A stretch of 64,000 nucleotides of DNA from Cohnella kolymensis (GCF_000829465.1 NZ_JXAL01000034.1:62001-126000); one strand, 5' to 3'. Shown: positions 45,951 through 55,049, counted from the first letter of the stretch. Numbers and translations: made by a program. The notes: generated from the sequence alone by a model not told the origin.

Positions 45951-46835
45951 TTGCGTAAAGCTTTAATGAGTTTGACATCACTGTTTTTCATTCTGACCAT
46001 CGCCGCTTGCGGACAAGCCGGAAGCAGCACGAATGCCGCCGGCAAAGAGGGTGGCGGAACTCTGGCAGAGGCCAGAGAGCGAGGATCTATTACTGTCGGG
46101 TTCGCGAATGAGAACCCTTATGCGTATAAAACAGCCGACGGCAAGTTAACGGGTGAAGCCGTTGAGATCGCCCGCGTCGTATTGAAGCGGCTTGGTATTA
46201 ACGAGATGAAAGGGGAGATGACCGAATTCGGGTCATTGGTCGCGGGTTTGCAGTCCAGCCGGTTCGACCTCGTTACGGCAGGGATGTTCATACAACCGGA
46301 CCGCTGCCGGGCTGTACTGTTCGCCGATCCGGAGTACAGTATCGGTGAAGCGATCGCGGTAGCGAAGGGCAACCCCGGGCAGTTGAACAGCTACAAGGAC
46401 ATTGCGGACAACAGTGAGGCCAAAGTGGCCGTAATGACCGGAGCGGTAGAGATCGATTATCTCGAAAAATCGGGCGTGCCTGAAGACCGGATCGTACAGG
46501 TGCCGGATCAGGCATCCGCTATAAGCGCGCTGCAAGCGGGCCGTGTGATGGCAATCACCATGACAGGACCGGCGTTGCAAGCGATGCTTGATTCAGCGAG
46601 CGACGGCAATCTGGAGCGTGTTGAGGACTTCGAACAGCCTATGATAGACGGCAAAAGCGTGAAAGGCTACGGCGCTACCGCCTTCCGTCAAGCCGATACG
46701 GAATTTCAGCAAGCGTACAATGCCGAATTGAAAAAGATGAAAGAATCCGGCGAGCTTCTGAAGATTTTGCAGCAATTCGGCTTTACGGAGCAGGAACTGC
46801 CAGGCAACGTGACTGCAGATGAACTGTGTAAATAA
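45951..46835 (+). CDS. ehuB: Ectoine/hydroxyectoine ABC transporter substrate-binding protein EhuB
   Basis: 294 residues. Lipoprotein signal with lipobox IAAC. The periplasmic-binding-protein 3 domain follows: GSITVGFANENPYAYKTADG, EFGSLVAGLQSSRFDLVTAG, and PDRCRAVLFADPEYS. The RC-x-x-V/L-x-F pattern after IQP is typical of EhuB. The gene heads ehuB-ehuC-ehuD-ehuA. TTG 45951 is chosen because AAAAGGA lies 10 nt upstream; TTG 45945 is another in-frame option. Function: capture of ectoine and 5-hydroxyectoine outside the membrane, as an osmolyte or nitrogen/carbon source. Confidence 0.87.
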   Translation: MRKALMSLTSLFFILTIAACGQAGSSTNAAGKEGGGTLAEARERGSITVGFANENPYAYKTADGKLTGEAVEIARVVLKRLGINEMKGEMTEFGSLVAGLQSSRFDLVTAGMFIQPDRCRAVLFADPEYSIGEAIAVAKGNPGQLNSYKDIADNSEAKVAVMTGAVEIDYLEKSGVPEDRIVQVPDQASAISALQAGRVMAITMTGPALQAMLDSASDGNLERVEDFEQPMIDGKSVKGYGATAFRQADTEFQQAYNAELKKMKESGELLKILQQFGFTEQELPGNVTADELCK

Positions 46836-47490
46836 CATGCCGAATTCATGGATTGATTTTCTGCCCACATTGCTCCAGGGGGCGGAAGTCACGATCAAGG
46901 TAGCCGTATTTGCTGGAATAGTGGCGGTCTTCATGTCCTTCGCTGCAGGACTATGCAAGCTGTCGAAACTTTGGCCGGTCCGTACGATCAGCGGCATTTA
47001 TGTTGAGATTTTCAGAGGCACTTCTTTGTTGGTACAACTGTTCTGGTTATATTTCGCGCTGCCGTTCGTCGGCATTCAGATGCCGATGATGACGGCGGCC
47101 GTTCTCGCGGTGGGACTTAATTTCGGCGCTTACGGTTCCGAAATCGTCAGAAGCTCCGTCCTCGCCGTATCGAAAGGGCAATGGGAGGCGGCGCTCGCAT
47201 TGAATATGACCCCGACTCAGAGACTTGTCCGTGTTATTCTGCCCCAGGCAGGGATGAGAATGCTGCCCCCGTTCGGCAATTTGATGATCGAGTTGATCAA
47301 ATCAACGTCCTTGGTGTACTTCATTACGATGGCCGATTTAACTTATCAGGCGATGGTACTGAGAAACAACTACATCTCATGGACGCCTGAAATATTACTG
47401 CTGCTCCTCCTCAGTTATCTTGTCATATCCGTTCTTGTTTCCTTCGGAATCCGCATGTTGGAACGGAAATTGACGGCAGGGAGGGTGTAA
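46819..47490 (+). CDS. ehuC: Ectoine ABC transporter permease EhuC
   Basis: 223 residues of the His/Glu/Gln-type amino acid permease fold, five helices. VEIFRGTSLLVQLFWLYFAL and the EAA loop EIVRSSVLAVSKGQWEAALALNMTPTQRLVRVILPQAG are intact. ATG 46819 overlaps ehuB by 17 bp; ATG 46837 is an alternative, and neither has a good SD, so translation is probably coupled to ehuB. It forms the membrane channel with EhuD. Confidence 0.87.
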   Translation: MNCVNNMPNSWIDFLPTLLQGAEVTIKVAVFAGIVAVFMSFAAGLCKLSKLWPVRTISGIYVEIFRGTSLLVQLFWLYFALPFVGIQMPMMTAAVLAVGLNFGAYGSEIVRSSVLAVSKGQWEAALALNMTPTQRLVRVILPQAGMRMLPPFGNLMIELIKSTSLVYFITMADLTYQAMVLRNNYISWTPEILLLLLLSYLVISVLVSFGIRMLERKLTAGRV

Positions 47491-47492
47491 CG

Positions 47493-48155
47493 ATGTGGGA
47501 TTGGCAATACGTGTTTGAAATTTTACCGGAGCTTGTTCGTGCTTTGAAAATGACTGTATCGGCTACGCTCTGCGGCTTTGCCGTTGCTTGTGTCGGCGGG
47601 CTGCTGCTTGCTGCGGCGGTTCGGTCACGCTATATGTTCCTGCGGCTGGCGGCCAAGGCGGTCATCGGATTTATACGCAACACCCCTCTGCTGGTTCAGG
47701 TATTTTTCTTGTACTACAGTCTCCCTGTGCTCGCGGATATCAAGATTTCCGCTTTTGCCGCGGGAATCATCGGACTTGGGCTGCACTACAGCACTTATCT
47801 TTCCGAAGTCTACCGCTCAGGTATCGAAGCAGTGCCCAAAGGACAATGGGAGGCGGCTACCGCTCTGAATTTCTCCAAATGGAGAACATGGAGGAACATT
47901 GTGCTTCCTCAAGCGCTGCCGCCGATCATTCCCGTGATGGGCAATTACTTGATTGTCATGTTCAAGGAAACGCCGATCCTGTCGGCGATTACGTTAGTGG
48001 AACTGCTGCTGACGGCGAAAAATCTCGTGTCGGATACCTATCGGGTGTTTGAACCTTATACGCTTGTCGGCATTTTATTTTTAGCGATCAGCTATCCGGC
48101 TTCCCTGCTGGTACAAAGGCTGGAAAAACGAATGAATCTACCAAGAGGATTGTGA
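47493..48155 (+). CDS. ehuD: Ectoine ABC transporter permease EhuD
   Basis: 220 residues, paralogous to EhuC: IGFIRNTPLLVQVFFLYYSLP and the EAA loop EVYRSGIEAVPKGQWEAATALNFSKWRTWRNIVLPQALP. Two bases separate it from ehuC and 4 from ehuA. GGGAGGG is 7 nt before ATG. Family order B-C-D-A supports the assignment; on sequence alone it would be a polar amino acid permease. Confidence 0.87.
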   Translation: MWDWQYVFEILPELVRALKMTVSATLCGFAVACVGGLLLAAAVRSRYMFLRLAAKAVIGFIRNTPLLVQVFFLYYSLPVLADIKISAFAAGIIGLGLHYSTYLSEVYRSGIEAVPKGQWEAATALNFSKWRTWRNIVLPQALPPIIPVMGNYLIVMFKETPILSAITLVELLLTAKNLVSDTYRVFEPYTLVGILFLAISYPASLLVQRLEKRMNLPRGL

Positions 48156-48159
48156 TAAG

Positions 48160-48945
48160 ATGCAGTCGATTGTAAGATACTCTAACATCACAAAGTCATA
48201 CGGAGATCTGGAAGTCATTAAGGGAATCGATCTGGATATCGCTCCGGGTGAGAAGCTGGCCGTCATCGGTCCGAGCGGTTCTGGTAAAACAACCTTGGGC
48301 CGCATGCTCATGACGCTTGAGGTGCCTACTTCAGGAACGATCGAGCTAGACGGGGAGCTTCTCTGGCATATCCGTGATAAAGAACGACTGATTCGGGCAA
48401 ACGAAAAACACCTCCATCGCATGCGAGGGAGCGTAGGAATGGTGTTTCAACACTTTAATCTTTTTCCCCATATGAATGTGCTTCGCAACGTTACCGAGGC
48501 CCCGCGAAAAGTATTGGGTATGTCCAAAGAGGAAGCGGCGGAAAGCGCGGTTTCGATGCTGAGGAAAGTGGGATTGGAAGACAAATTGAAAATGTATCCG
48601 GCACAGCTGTCAGGCGGTCAGAAGCAGCGTGTCGCCATCGCCCGGGCGCTTGTCATGAGACCTAAAGTGATGGTGTTCGATGAAGTGACGTCAGCACTGG
48701 ATCCGGAGCTCGTCGGTGAAGTGCTTGAGGTGATCCGCGAAATTGCCGAAGAAGGCGAGATGGCGATGATGCTCATTACGCACGAAATGGATTTCGCCAA
48801 AGAAATTGCGGATCGTGTCATTTTTGGAGCAGACGGTCGAATCGTTGAACAGGGAACACCGGAACAGATATTCGATAATCCGCAAAGCGAGCGGCTGCAA
48901 TCGTTCCTGAAGCGATTCCGAGCCGGTTATGCTTTGCGCGATTGA
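48160..48945 (+). CDS. ehuA: Ectoine ABC transporter ATP-binding protein EhuA
   Basis: 261 residues of the polar-amino-acid ABC ATPase group: Walker A GPSGSGKTTLGRML, Q-loop MVFQHFNLFPHMNVLRNVTE, signature LSGGQKQRVAIARALVM, Walker B VMVFDEVTSALDPEL and the switch His in LITHEMDFAKEIAD. It energises EhuBCD. It ends 22 bp before the UPF0316 gene with no terminator between, so that gene may be co-transcribed. Confidence 0.9.
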   Translation: MQSIVRYSNITKSYGDLEVIKGIDLDIAPGEKLAVIGPSGSGKTTLGRMLMTLEVPTSGTIELDGELLWHIRDKERLIRANEKHLHRMRGSVGMVFQHFNLFPHMNVLRNVTEAPRKVLGMSKEEAAESAVSMLRKVGLEDKLKMYPAQLSGGQKQRVAIARALVMRPKVMVFDEVTSALDPELVGEVLEVIREIAEEGEMAMMLITHEMDFAKEIADRVIFGADGRIVEQGTPEQIFDNPQSERLQSFLKRFRAGYALRD

Positions 48946-48967
48946 GGGGGGAGTCCCGAGCGGGACT

Positions 48968-49501
48968 ATGATTTCACTATCCGTAATCGTTGCGATCATT
49001 AGCATCAACGTGGTCTATGTGTCGATCTTTACCTTGAGATTAATCCTGATGATCAAAGGCAAGAAAGGACTCGCGTCCGTCCTGGCCATGCTTGAGGTGT
49101 TCGTTTACTTGATGGGGCTGACCCTCGTGCTGCAAAATGTGAACAATCCTTACAACATGGCGGCTTATTGTCTCGGCTTTGGAATGGGCGTGTACCTCGG
49201 CAGCTGGATTGAGGAATATTTGGCGCTTGGATATCTTGTTGTTCAAGTCATTGTCGACTACTTGCAACTGCAGCTAGCCGATGACTTGAGAAAAAGAGGC
49301 TACGGCGTAACCTCTTGGCCCGCCGACGGCAAAGACGGCAAGCGGCTGGTGCTTCAGGTGCTCGTGAAGAGGAAAAATGAGAAACGTCTGATGGAAACTT
49401 TGAAAACTTTATCACCGCAGGCGTTCGTGATCTCCCATGAGCCCAAAAATTTCAAGGGCGGTTTCTGGATCAAGCTCACCGATGGAATGAGACGCGGTTA
49501 A
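48968..49501 (+). CDS. UPF0316 (DUF2179 C-terminal domain) membrane protein
   Basis: 177 residues from ATG 48968: two or three N-terminal helices (SVIVAIISINVVYVSIFTLR, VLAMLEVFVYLMGLTLVL) and then a soluble DUF2179 domain (LRKRGYGVTSWPADGKDGKR, VLVKRKNEKRLMETLKTLSP, KNFKGGFW). It matches the YebE-type UPF0316 family in B. subtilis; function unknown, perhaps nucleotide sensing. Between SD GGGGGG and the ATG is a perfect hairpin AGTCCCG-AG-CGGGACT (48952-48967). An earlier ATG at 48929 lies inside ehuA and is less likely. Confidence 0.8.
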   Translation: MISLSVIVAIISINVVYVSIFTLRLILMIKGKKGLASVLAMLEVFVYLMGLTLVLQNVNNPYNMAAYCLGFGMGVYLGSWIEEYLALGYLVVQVIVDYLQLQLADDLRKRGYGVTSWPADGKDGKRLVLQVLVKRKNEKRLMETLKTLSPQAFVISHEPKNFKGGFWIKLTDGMRRG

Positions 49502-49510
49502 ACGATCGAT

Positions 49511-49550
49511 AAATATGAGCCAATCCCTCACGGGAGAGGCTCATATTTTG
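49511..49550 (+). terminator. Terminator after the UPF0316 gene
   Basis: AAATATGAGCC pairs perfectly with GGCTCATATTT around a 16-nt loop and is followed by TGCTTT. Confidence 0.85.
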
Positions 49551-49645
49551 CTTTCCGAGTAGTTTCACACCCTTTGCCCATAATAAAACAGCCGAAGGAT
49601 CAGTCCAGGTTGGCATATACAACGCAAACGCTGAGGGAGTTCGTG

Positions 49646-51076
49646 ATGGATCCAAATTCGTCTACAAAATCGATCATGCTGGACGGCGCGCGGCTCCAGC
49701 TTTCCGGCGTTCAATTCGATTCACGCAAAATCAAAAAAGGAGATTTGTTCGTGGCCGTTCCCGGTATGGAGGCGGACGGCCATGATTATATACGAGAAGC
49801 GATCAAAGCGGGTGCTGCGTGCGTAGCAGGAGAGAGGAATCTGACGGATCTGCCGGTGCCTTATTACCGTGTGCCTAACGCCCGTGCGGCATTAGCGCAA
49901 ATAGCCGGCCAGTTATACGACCATCCTTCCACACGCCACACCATGATCGGGATTACCGGTACGAACGGGAAAACGACGACGGCACATATACTGCAGCATA
50001 TTGCCGAGCAGGCAGGGTTGACATGTTCATTAATCGGCACGGTATCTAACCGAATCAACGGCATCGAGATGCCATCATCGCAGACGACTCCGGATGCGCT
50101 GCAGCTGCAGCAGTGGTTGAATGAGAGCCGTGACCAGGCGGTAATCATGGAAGTTTCATCACACGGAATCGACCAGGACAGAGTCGGTTCGATCGATTAT
50201 GACTATGCATTGTTCACAAACCTTACTCATGATCATCTGGATTATCACAAGACGATGGACCGGTATTTTCAGACGAAGGCCCGATTATTCGATCAGATCA
50301 AGCAGCCCGGCGAAGCGATAATCAGCAGCAGATGCCAATGGGGGAATCGGCTGATTGAGAAGCTGCAAGGCCAGAACAGGAATGTGAGAACTTTCGGACA
50401 AACGGACAGAGATCACCTGCAAATTCTCCGTGTACTTCAAGAGGCCGATCTGCAATTTGAGGTGCAGGATGGAGATACCCGATATGAAATAAAAATGCCG
50501 CTTCCCGGCATGTATAACGCTTGGAATGCTGCAGCGGCCTGGCTCACAGCGCGGCGAATGGGTATCGAGCCGGCCGTAATACAAGAGGCGCTTCGCGGAT
50601 TCCCCGGCGTTCCCGGCCGATTTGAAGTTTATCCGCATCCGCGTGGCGCGAAATTCGTTGTGGATTATGCTCATACACCGGATGGATTTCAGCAGTTTCT
50701 GCGAACGCTGCATCTGCATAAACCCAAGCGGATCATACACATTTTCGGTTTTCGAGGCAGAGGAGACCCCTCTAAACGCCGGCTAATGCTGGAAATATCG
50801 GCTGCCTGGTCCGATCTCATCATTTTAACATTAGACAATTTACAGGGAGTCCCAGCTGAGAGCATGACAGCGGAGCTTCAGGAACTGGCCAAACAGCTCG
50901 GCAGGCACCTTGCTGTGGTAATCGAAGATCGGACCAAAGCCATCCAATATGCATGGAACAGGGTAAGCCAAGGTGACTATGTCGCCATTACGGGAAAAGG
51001 CAGAGAGCCTTACGAGAAGCCCTTTGCGCTGCCGTGCCGCACCGACCAGCACACCATCGAATACCTGTCTTTTTAA
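49646..51076 (+). CDS. MurE-like Mur ligase lacking the DNPR motif
   Basis: 476 residues with complete Mur ligase architecture. N-terminal UDP-binding domain (SGVQFDSRKIKKGDLFVAVPG); central ATPase domain with P-loop ITGTNGKTTTAHILQ at about residue 103 and SSHGIDQDRVGSIDYDYALF, NLTHDHLDYHKTMD; C-terminal domain VPGRFEVYPHPRGAKFVVDY and ITGKGREPYEK. In canonical MurE the C-terminal specificity motif is DNPR (meso-diaminopimelate); here it is DNLQ at about 397, followed by GVPAESM. There are no mur or division genes nearby. The amino acid (or other nucleophile) ligated is therefore uncertain. It may be a paralogue acting on a different muropeptide or cofactor. ATG 49646 follows GAGGGAG. Confidence 0.85.
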   Translation: MDPNSSTKSIMLDGARLQLSGVQFDSRKIKKGDLFVAVPGMEADGHDYIREAIKAGAACVAGERNLTDLPVPYYRVPNARAALAQIAGQLYDHPSTRHTMIGITGTNGKTTTAHILQHIAEQAGLTCSLIGTVSNRINGIEMPSSQTTPDALQLQQWLNESRDQAVIMEVSSHGIDQDRVGSIDYDYALFTNLTHDHLDYHKTMDRYFQTKARLFDQIKQPGEAIISSRCQWGNRLIEKLQGQNRNVRTFGQTDRDHLQILRVLQEADLQFEVQDGDTRYEIKMPLPGMYNAWNAAAAWLTARRMGIEPAVIQEALRGFPGVPGRFEVYPHPRGAKFVVDYAHTPDGFQQFLRTLHLHKPKRIIHIFGFRGRGDPSKRRLMLEISAAWSDLIILTLDNLQGVPAESMTAELQELAKQLGRHLAVVIEDRTKAIQYAWNRVSQGDYVAITGKGREPYEKPFALPCRTDQHTIEYLSF

Positions 51077-51078
51077 CA

Positions 51079-51106
51079 TTGCTCCATAATGTTTAATTCC
51101 TACTAT
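51079..51106 (+). promoter_or_regulatory. Possible sigma-A promoter of the lipid kinase gene
   Basis: TTGCTC (51079-51084) and TACTAT (51101-51106) with a 16-bp spacer lie just upstream of the AGAGAGGGGAG SD. The match is moderate. Confidence 0.4.
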
Positions 51107-51123
51107 AGAGAGGGGAGTCGAAC

Positions 51124-52017
51124 ATGCAGAAAGCCGCCATCATTCTAAATCCAGCTGCAGGCAATGCGCAGTTGCCGGAGAATATCGATCGTATTGCACA
51201 TAAATTGAGAGATCAGTACGACGATGTCACGATCTATGAGACAAAGGAAGCCGGGGACGGTGCAGGATTCGTTAAAAAGATCGCTTCTGAAGTCCAGCTT
51301 ATTGTCGGCGCAGGAGGAGACGGCACGATCCATGAACTGATTAACGCGCTCGCTCCATTGGAGAATCGGCCGTTATTCGCTGTTGTGCCGGGCGGAACGT
51401 GCAATGATTTCTCAAGAGCGATCGGAATGGCTCAGGATCCCTTAGCGGCAGCAGAACAAATTATGAGTCATCGAATCAGACAAGTGGATATCGGCAAATA
51501 CGGAGACAAGTATTTCCTGAATTTTTGGGGTATCGGTCTAATCGCACAAGTTTCCACAAATATAGATTCGAATTTAAAGGACAAGCTTGGTAAACTCTCC
51601 TATTACCTTTCTGCAGCGCAGACCATACCGGGATTCGAACCCTTCTTATTAAAGGTTGAAAGTGAGAGATTTGAATATAACGGGAAAGCATGTTTATTAA
51701 TCGTCAGTAATGGGGCCTACACGGGCGGGGTAAAAACCTTTTTCCCCAAGACCGACTTACAGGACGGTTTATTCGATGTGCTCATCATTAAGGAAACGTC
51801 TATTGAGCTGGCCTGGCAGGCCATACAGTCGAAAATGACGAGCGACATTCCGGAAAGCGACAATATCAGCTACTTCAGAGCAGATAAGCTTACCGTTCTA
51901 GCAACACCGGACCAGCGGATAGATTGTGACGGTGAAATTAGCGGGCGAACGCCTGTTTACCTTGAAAATATGAGGCAGCATCTCTCTGTGATTCTCGGTG
52001 ATTTCCAAGATGACTGA
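51124..52017 (+). CDS. Diacylglycerol/lipid kinase (YegS/DagK family)
   Basis: 297 residues. Kinase signature GGDGTIHELINAL at about residue 63, preceded by ILNPAAGNA, and VPGGTCNDFSRAIGM for nucleotide binding. The C-terminal beta-sandwich carries GKACLLIVSNGAYTGG and ATPDQRIDCDGE. It phosphorylates diacylglycerol or a related membrane lipid alcohol. SD GAGGGGAG is 7 nt upstream. Its own promoter is probable. No lipid genes are adjacent; B. subtilis has several paralogues with different substrates. Confidence 0.88.
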   Translation: MQKAAIILNPAAGNAQLPENIDRIAHKLRDQYDDVTIYETKEAGDGAGFVKKIASEVQLIVGAGGDGTIHELINALAPLENRPLFAVVPGGTCNDFSRAIGMAQDPLAAAEQIMSHRIRQVDIGKYGDKYFLNFWGIGLIAQVSTNIDSNLKDKLGKLSYYLSAAQTIPGFEPFLLKVESERFEYNGKACLLIVSNGAYTGGVKTFFPKTDLQDGLFDVLIIKETSIELAWQAIQSKMTSDIPESDNISYFRADKLTVLATPDQRIDCDGEISGRTPVYLENMRQHLSVILGDFQDD

Positions 52018-52118
52018 AATCGAGCTTCATTATGGGAATGATATCCATCTTTGGATGAGGATGCTTCTTCGTTATGTTAAAATTATATCAAACAAGTGCG
52101 GCGGGGGAGGTGACCGGT

Positions 52119-52817
52119 TTGGCCGGTAAATCGATATTGGTCGTAGATGATGAGGAGAAAATATCCCGACTGCTGGAGATCGAGTTGGAGATGGAGGGAT
52201 ACCGGGTCGCGAGGGCGGGCAACGGCAGCGATGCTCTGGAAATGTACCGCACCGGAGGCTGGGACCTCGTTCTTCTGGACATCATGCTTCCGGGAATGAG
52301 CGGCATCGAGCTGTTAAGGCGCATTCGTGCGCAGGATGCCGACACCCCCGTCATCCTGCTTACGGCCAAAGGCTCTGTTGAGGATAAAGTGTCCGGCCTC
52401 GACCTAGGAGCCAACGACTATATGACCAAACCTTTTATTATTGAAGAGCTGCTTGCCCGAATACGCGCTACGTTAAGACTGCGAACATCAAATTATTCCG
52501 ACGCGATTCCCGAGCAATGGCTGACTGCTGCGGACTTGAAAGTAAATGGGGGAACCAGGGAGGTCTTCAGAGGAAGCGACGAGATCGTATTGACTCCGAG
52601 GGAATTCGATCTGCTGGTATATTTGCTGAAGAACAAACGAAGAGTGCTTAACCGGGAGCAAATCATGGAGGCCGTATGGGGATATGATTATTACGGCGAG
52701 ACGAATGTGGTGGACGTGTATATCCGCTATATCCGCAAGAAAATAGACTACGGCCGGGAATTTGAACTTATTCATACGATCCGCGGCGTGGGCTATGTGT
52801 TAAAGGACAGCAAATGA
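52119..52817 (+). CDS. OmpR/PhoB-family response regulator
   Basis: 232 residues. Receiver domain: SILVVDDEEKISRLL, phospho-Asp in LVLLDIMLPGMSG, LLTAKGS and DYMTKPFIIEELLARI. The winged-helix effector is DEIVLTPREFDLLVYLLKNK, VLNREQIMEAVWGYDYYGE, VDVYIRYIRKKID. TTG 52119 is preferred since GGGGGAGG lies 8 nt upstream (GTG 52110 and earlier starts lie in or before the SD). It overlaps the kinase gene by 4 bp. Downstream PepSY genes carry direct repeats suited to this regulator type. Confidence 0.92.
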   Translation: MAGKSILVVDDEEKISRLLEIELEMEGYRVARAGNGSDALEMYRTGGWDLVLLDIMLPGMSGIELLRRIRAQDADTPVILLTAKGSVEDKVSGLDLGANDYMTKPFIIEELLARIRATLRLRTSNYSDAIPEQWLTAADLKVNGGTREVFRGSDEIVLTPREFDLLVYLLKNKRRVLNREQIMEAVWGYDYYGETNVVDVYIRYIRKKIDYGREFELIHTIRGVGYVLKDSK

Positions 52818-54169
52818 GATTAAGCAATAAAATCCATCTTTACTCCTCGGTATTGTTCGCGGCCTTGCTTATCGTTCTTAATCTTTTCGTATACATACTT
52901 TTCTACCGCGTATCTTTAAACAGCCAGATCGAACGAATTGAAGCGGAGGCCTCTACAATCGCTGAAGGGATGGGCAAATCCGTTCATCAAATTCCTGCGG
53001 AGGATTTGCTCAGGGCCTATGTGCCGTTGGAAGGCATGCTTCGCGTTGTTACTCCAACAGGCACCGGTCTTTCTCCGGTTACTTCATCTTCCGAATCATC
53101 CCTCACTGAGCGTGAAGTCCGCTTTTTTGCGGACAAGAACGTTGAGGTGATCAAGCACCTAAACCACCGTTACGTACTGGTGTCCCTTCCCGTAATTTGG
53201 CTGGATGGAGAGGTCGTCAATATTCAAGTGACACAGAGCCTCCGGGAGACGGAAGAGAACTTGCGGGTGCTGCGAAACGTCCTGATTGCCGTAACAGGCA
53301 TGGCTCTCATCCCTGTCATCATTTCAAGCCGGGTTCTCAGCAGATTGATCACTCAGCCGATTACTTCGATGACCAACACGATGCGGGAAATTCGGCAAAG
53401 CGGACGCTTCAAACGGCTCGAGCTTAGCCGGTCCTCCAACGACGAACTGGTGGAGATGGGCCGCACATTTAACGATATGATCGATCTTCTTGAGACGAAC
53501 TTCGATAAGCAGGAACAATTCGTCTCGAACGCCTCCCATGAGCTGAAAACGCCTCTTACCGTTATAGAAAGCTACGCCAGCCTGTTAAAGAGAAAAGGAC
53601 TCGAGCGTCCTGAGCTTTTTGCCGAATCCATTGACGCCATTCATTCGGAAGCGATCCGGATGAGAGAAATGACGGAGCAGCTGCTTCTGCTTGCAAGGAA
53701 CAAGTCACAGAGGAATGTGAAGTTTACTTCGGTCGATCTCGCCGCATTAGCGCAGGATTCCGCCAAAGCGTTCTACAACGCTTATCGCCGCGACGTTCAT
53801 GTAGAAGCCGAACATAGCGCACAAGGTTATACGGACGAACATTTGTTAAAGCAGCTTCTGTTCATTTTTCTCGACAATGCGCGAAAATACAGTGAAGAAC
53901 CGATCACAGTGCACGTCGGGGCAGAGGACGGTTCAGGCTGGATTCGTATAATCGACCGGGGTATCGGTATTCCGAATGAGGACCTGCCGAAAGTGTTCGA
54001 CCGTTTCTACCGGGTCGATGAAGCCCGCAGCAGGCAAAGAGGCGGGTCGGGCCTGGGCTTGTCGCTTGCCAAGGAGATCGCGGAGGCGATTGGCGCACGG
54101 ATTGAACTGGACAGCCTGGAAAACGTGGGTACGACAGCAGTCATTATTTTGCGTAAACCACCGGCGTAA
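52814..54169 (+). CDS. Sensor histidine kinase
   Basis: 451 residues: N-terminal helix (VLFAALLIVLNLFVYILFY), extracytoplasmic sensor of about 120 residues, second helix (IAVTGMALIPVIISSRVL), HAMP, HisKA with the phospho-His in SNASHELKTPLTVIES at about residue 240, and HATPase_c with N box FIFLDNARKYSEEP, G1 IDRGIGIP, F box FDRFYRVD and G2 GGSGLGLSLAKEIAE. Partner of the upstream OmpR-type regulator. Signal not known; PepSY proteins downstream suggest envelope or protease control. Confidence 0.93.
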   Translation: MRLSNKIHLYSSVLFAALLIVLNLFVYILFYRVSLNSQIERIEAEASTIAEGMGKSVHQIPAEDLLRAYVPLEGMLRVVTPTGTGLSPVTSSSESSLTEREVRFFADKNVEVIKHLNHRYVLVSLPVIWLDGEVVNIQVTQSLRETEENLRVLRNVLIAVTGMALIPVIISSRVLSRLITQPITSMTNTMREIRQSGRFKRLELSRSSNDELVEMGRTFNDMIDLLETNFDKQEQFVSNASHELKTPLTVIESYASLLKRKGLERPELFAESIDAIHSEAIRMREMTEQLLLLARNKSQRNVKFTSVDLAALAQDSAKAFYNAYRRDVHVEAEHSAQGYTDEHLLKQLLFIFLDNARKYSEEPITVHVGAEDGSGWIRIIDRGIGIPNEDLPKVFDRFYRVDEARSRQRGGSGLGLSLAKEIAEAIGARIELDSLENVGTTAVIILRKPPA

Positions 54170-54178
54170 CAAGCTTTC

Positions 54179-54211
54179 TCTCATCAAATTCTCATTTTAA
54201 CCTTGTATAAT
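54179..54211 (+). promoter_or_regulatory. Direct-repeat operator and -10 box upstream of first PepSY gene
   Basis: TCTCAT occurs at 54179-54184 and 54190-54195, 11 bp apart. A perfect TATAAT follows at 54206-54211. The expected -35 position (54183-54188) is occupied by the repeat and is poor, the classic layout of an activator-dependent OmpR-family promoter. The same element appears upstream of the second PepSY gene at 55050. Confidence 0.55.
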
Positions 54212-54243
54212 GATCGCATATCGAGCGTGGCGGGGTGAAGAGA

Positions 54244-55037
54244 ATGACCAAACGTTGGCGATGGATAACGGGCATCGTTGTGCCGGCAGCCGCAATTATC
54301 ATCATCGGGTTAGCATGGAAACCATGGATTACCAATGCCGATGCGCTTACGAGAGAAGCGGCGGAGGATGCGGTTCTTCAACTGTATCCGGGTGAAGTGG
54401 CGGGCACTAAGCTTAGCAAGGGCATTTACTCGATGCTGCTTAAAACGGAAAAAGGGCTGTATGATATGAAGGTGGACGCACGCAGCGGAGAGATCGTGTC
54501 ATTAAAGCGATTGGACGCGTTTGCGGGAATAGAACAAGCGGAGCCTGTCGAAGCGAACCCGTCAACTCCAACTGCACAAATTCCGGCTTCAGAACCATCC
54601 CCAGATAACGCGCCGACTCAGCAAAAACCAAACATAGACCTGCCGCCGGAGCCGACGCCAGGGGACCCGCCGCCGAAGCGCCTGGCTCAAAGCAGCAGCC
54701 GAAGCCGGATGACCCGAAGCAGCAGGCTGCGAAGGACGACTCTCCTAAGGAATCGGCCCCAACGTTGTTGACCGCCGCAGACGCATCCTTGCTTGCCGCC
54801 AAACAGGTGAAAGGTACGGTTAAGGATGTTGATTTAAGACAAACAAAAGCGGGAGCTTACTATCTGGTAGAAATTCGCGGCGGCAAGGAGAAAAAAGCGG
54901 TCGTGCAGATTAACGCCATCACCGGCGCGATTATGTCCGTAACATGGGACGACCATGATCGCGGCGACGGCCAACCGGGCAAACGCGGCGGATCGGACGA
55001 CTCCGGCAAGCATAGCGGTGATGACGATAATGAGTGA
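54244..55037 (+). pseudogene. PepSY-domain protein, frameshifted in a G4 tract
   Basis: Signal anchor (ITGIVVPAAAIIIIGLAW), then PepSY 1 (about 33-90: TREAAEDAVLQLYPGEVAG, YDMKVDARSGEIVSLKRLD), a Pro/Gln-rich linker, and a second PepSY unit (ADASLLAAKQVKGTVKDVDL, VVQINAITGAIMSVTWDDHD) with a Gly/Asp/His tail. The frame is lost in the linker. Making GGGG (54661-54664) into five G reads PGGPAAEAPGSKQQPKPDDP and fuses both halves into about 264 residues. PepSY domains inhibit or modulate extracytoplasmic proteases. ATG 54244 follows GGGGTGA. It lies in the regulon candidate of the adjacent two-component pair. Confidence 0.75.
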
Positions 55038-55049
55038 CCTACTCCATTT

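Noticed and set aside
54440-54802. 120-codon minus-strand ORF over the PepSY linker
   Set aside because: It arises from the GC-rich Pro/Gln linker, lacks an SD, and conflicts with the plus-strand PepSY protein.
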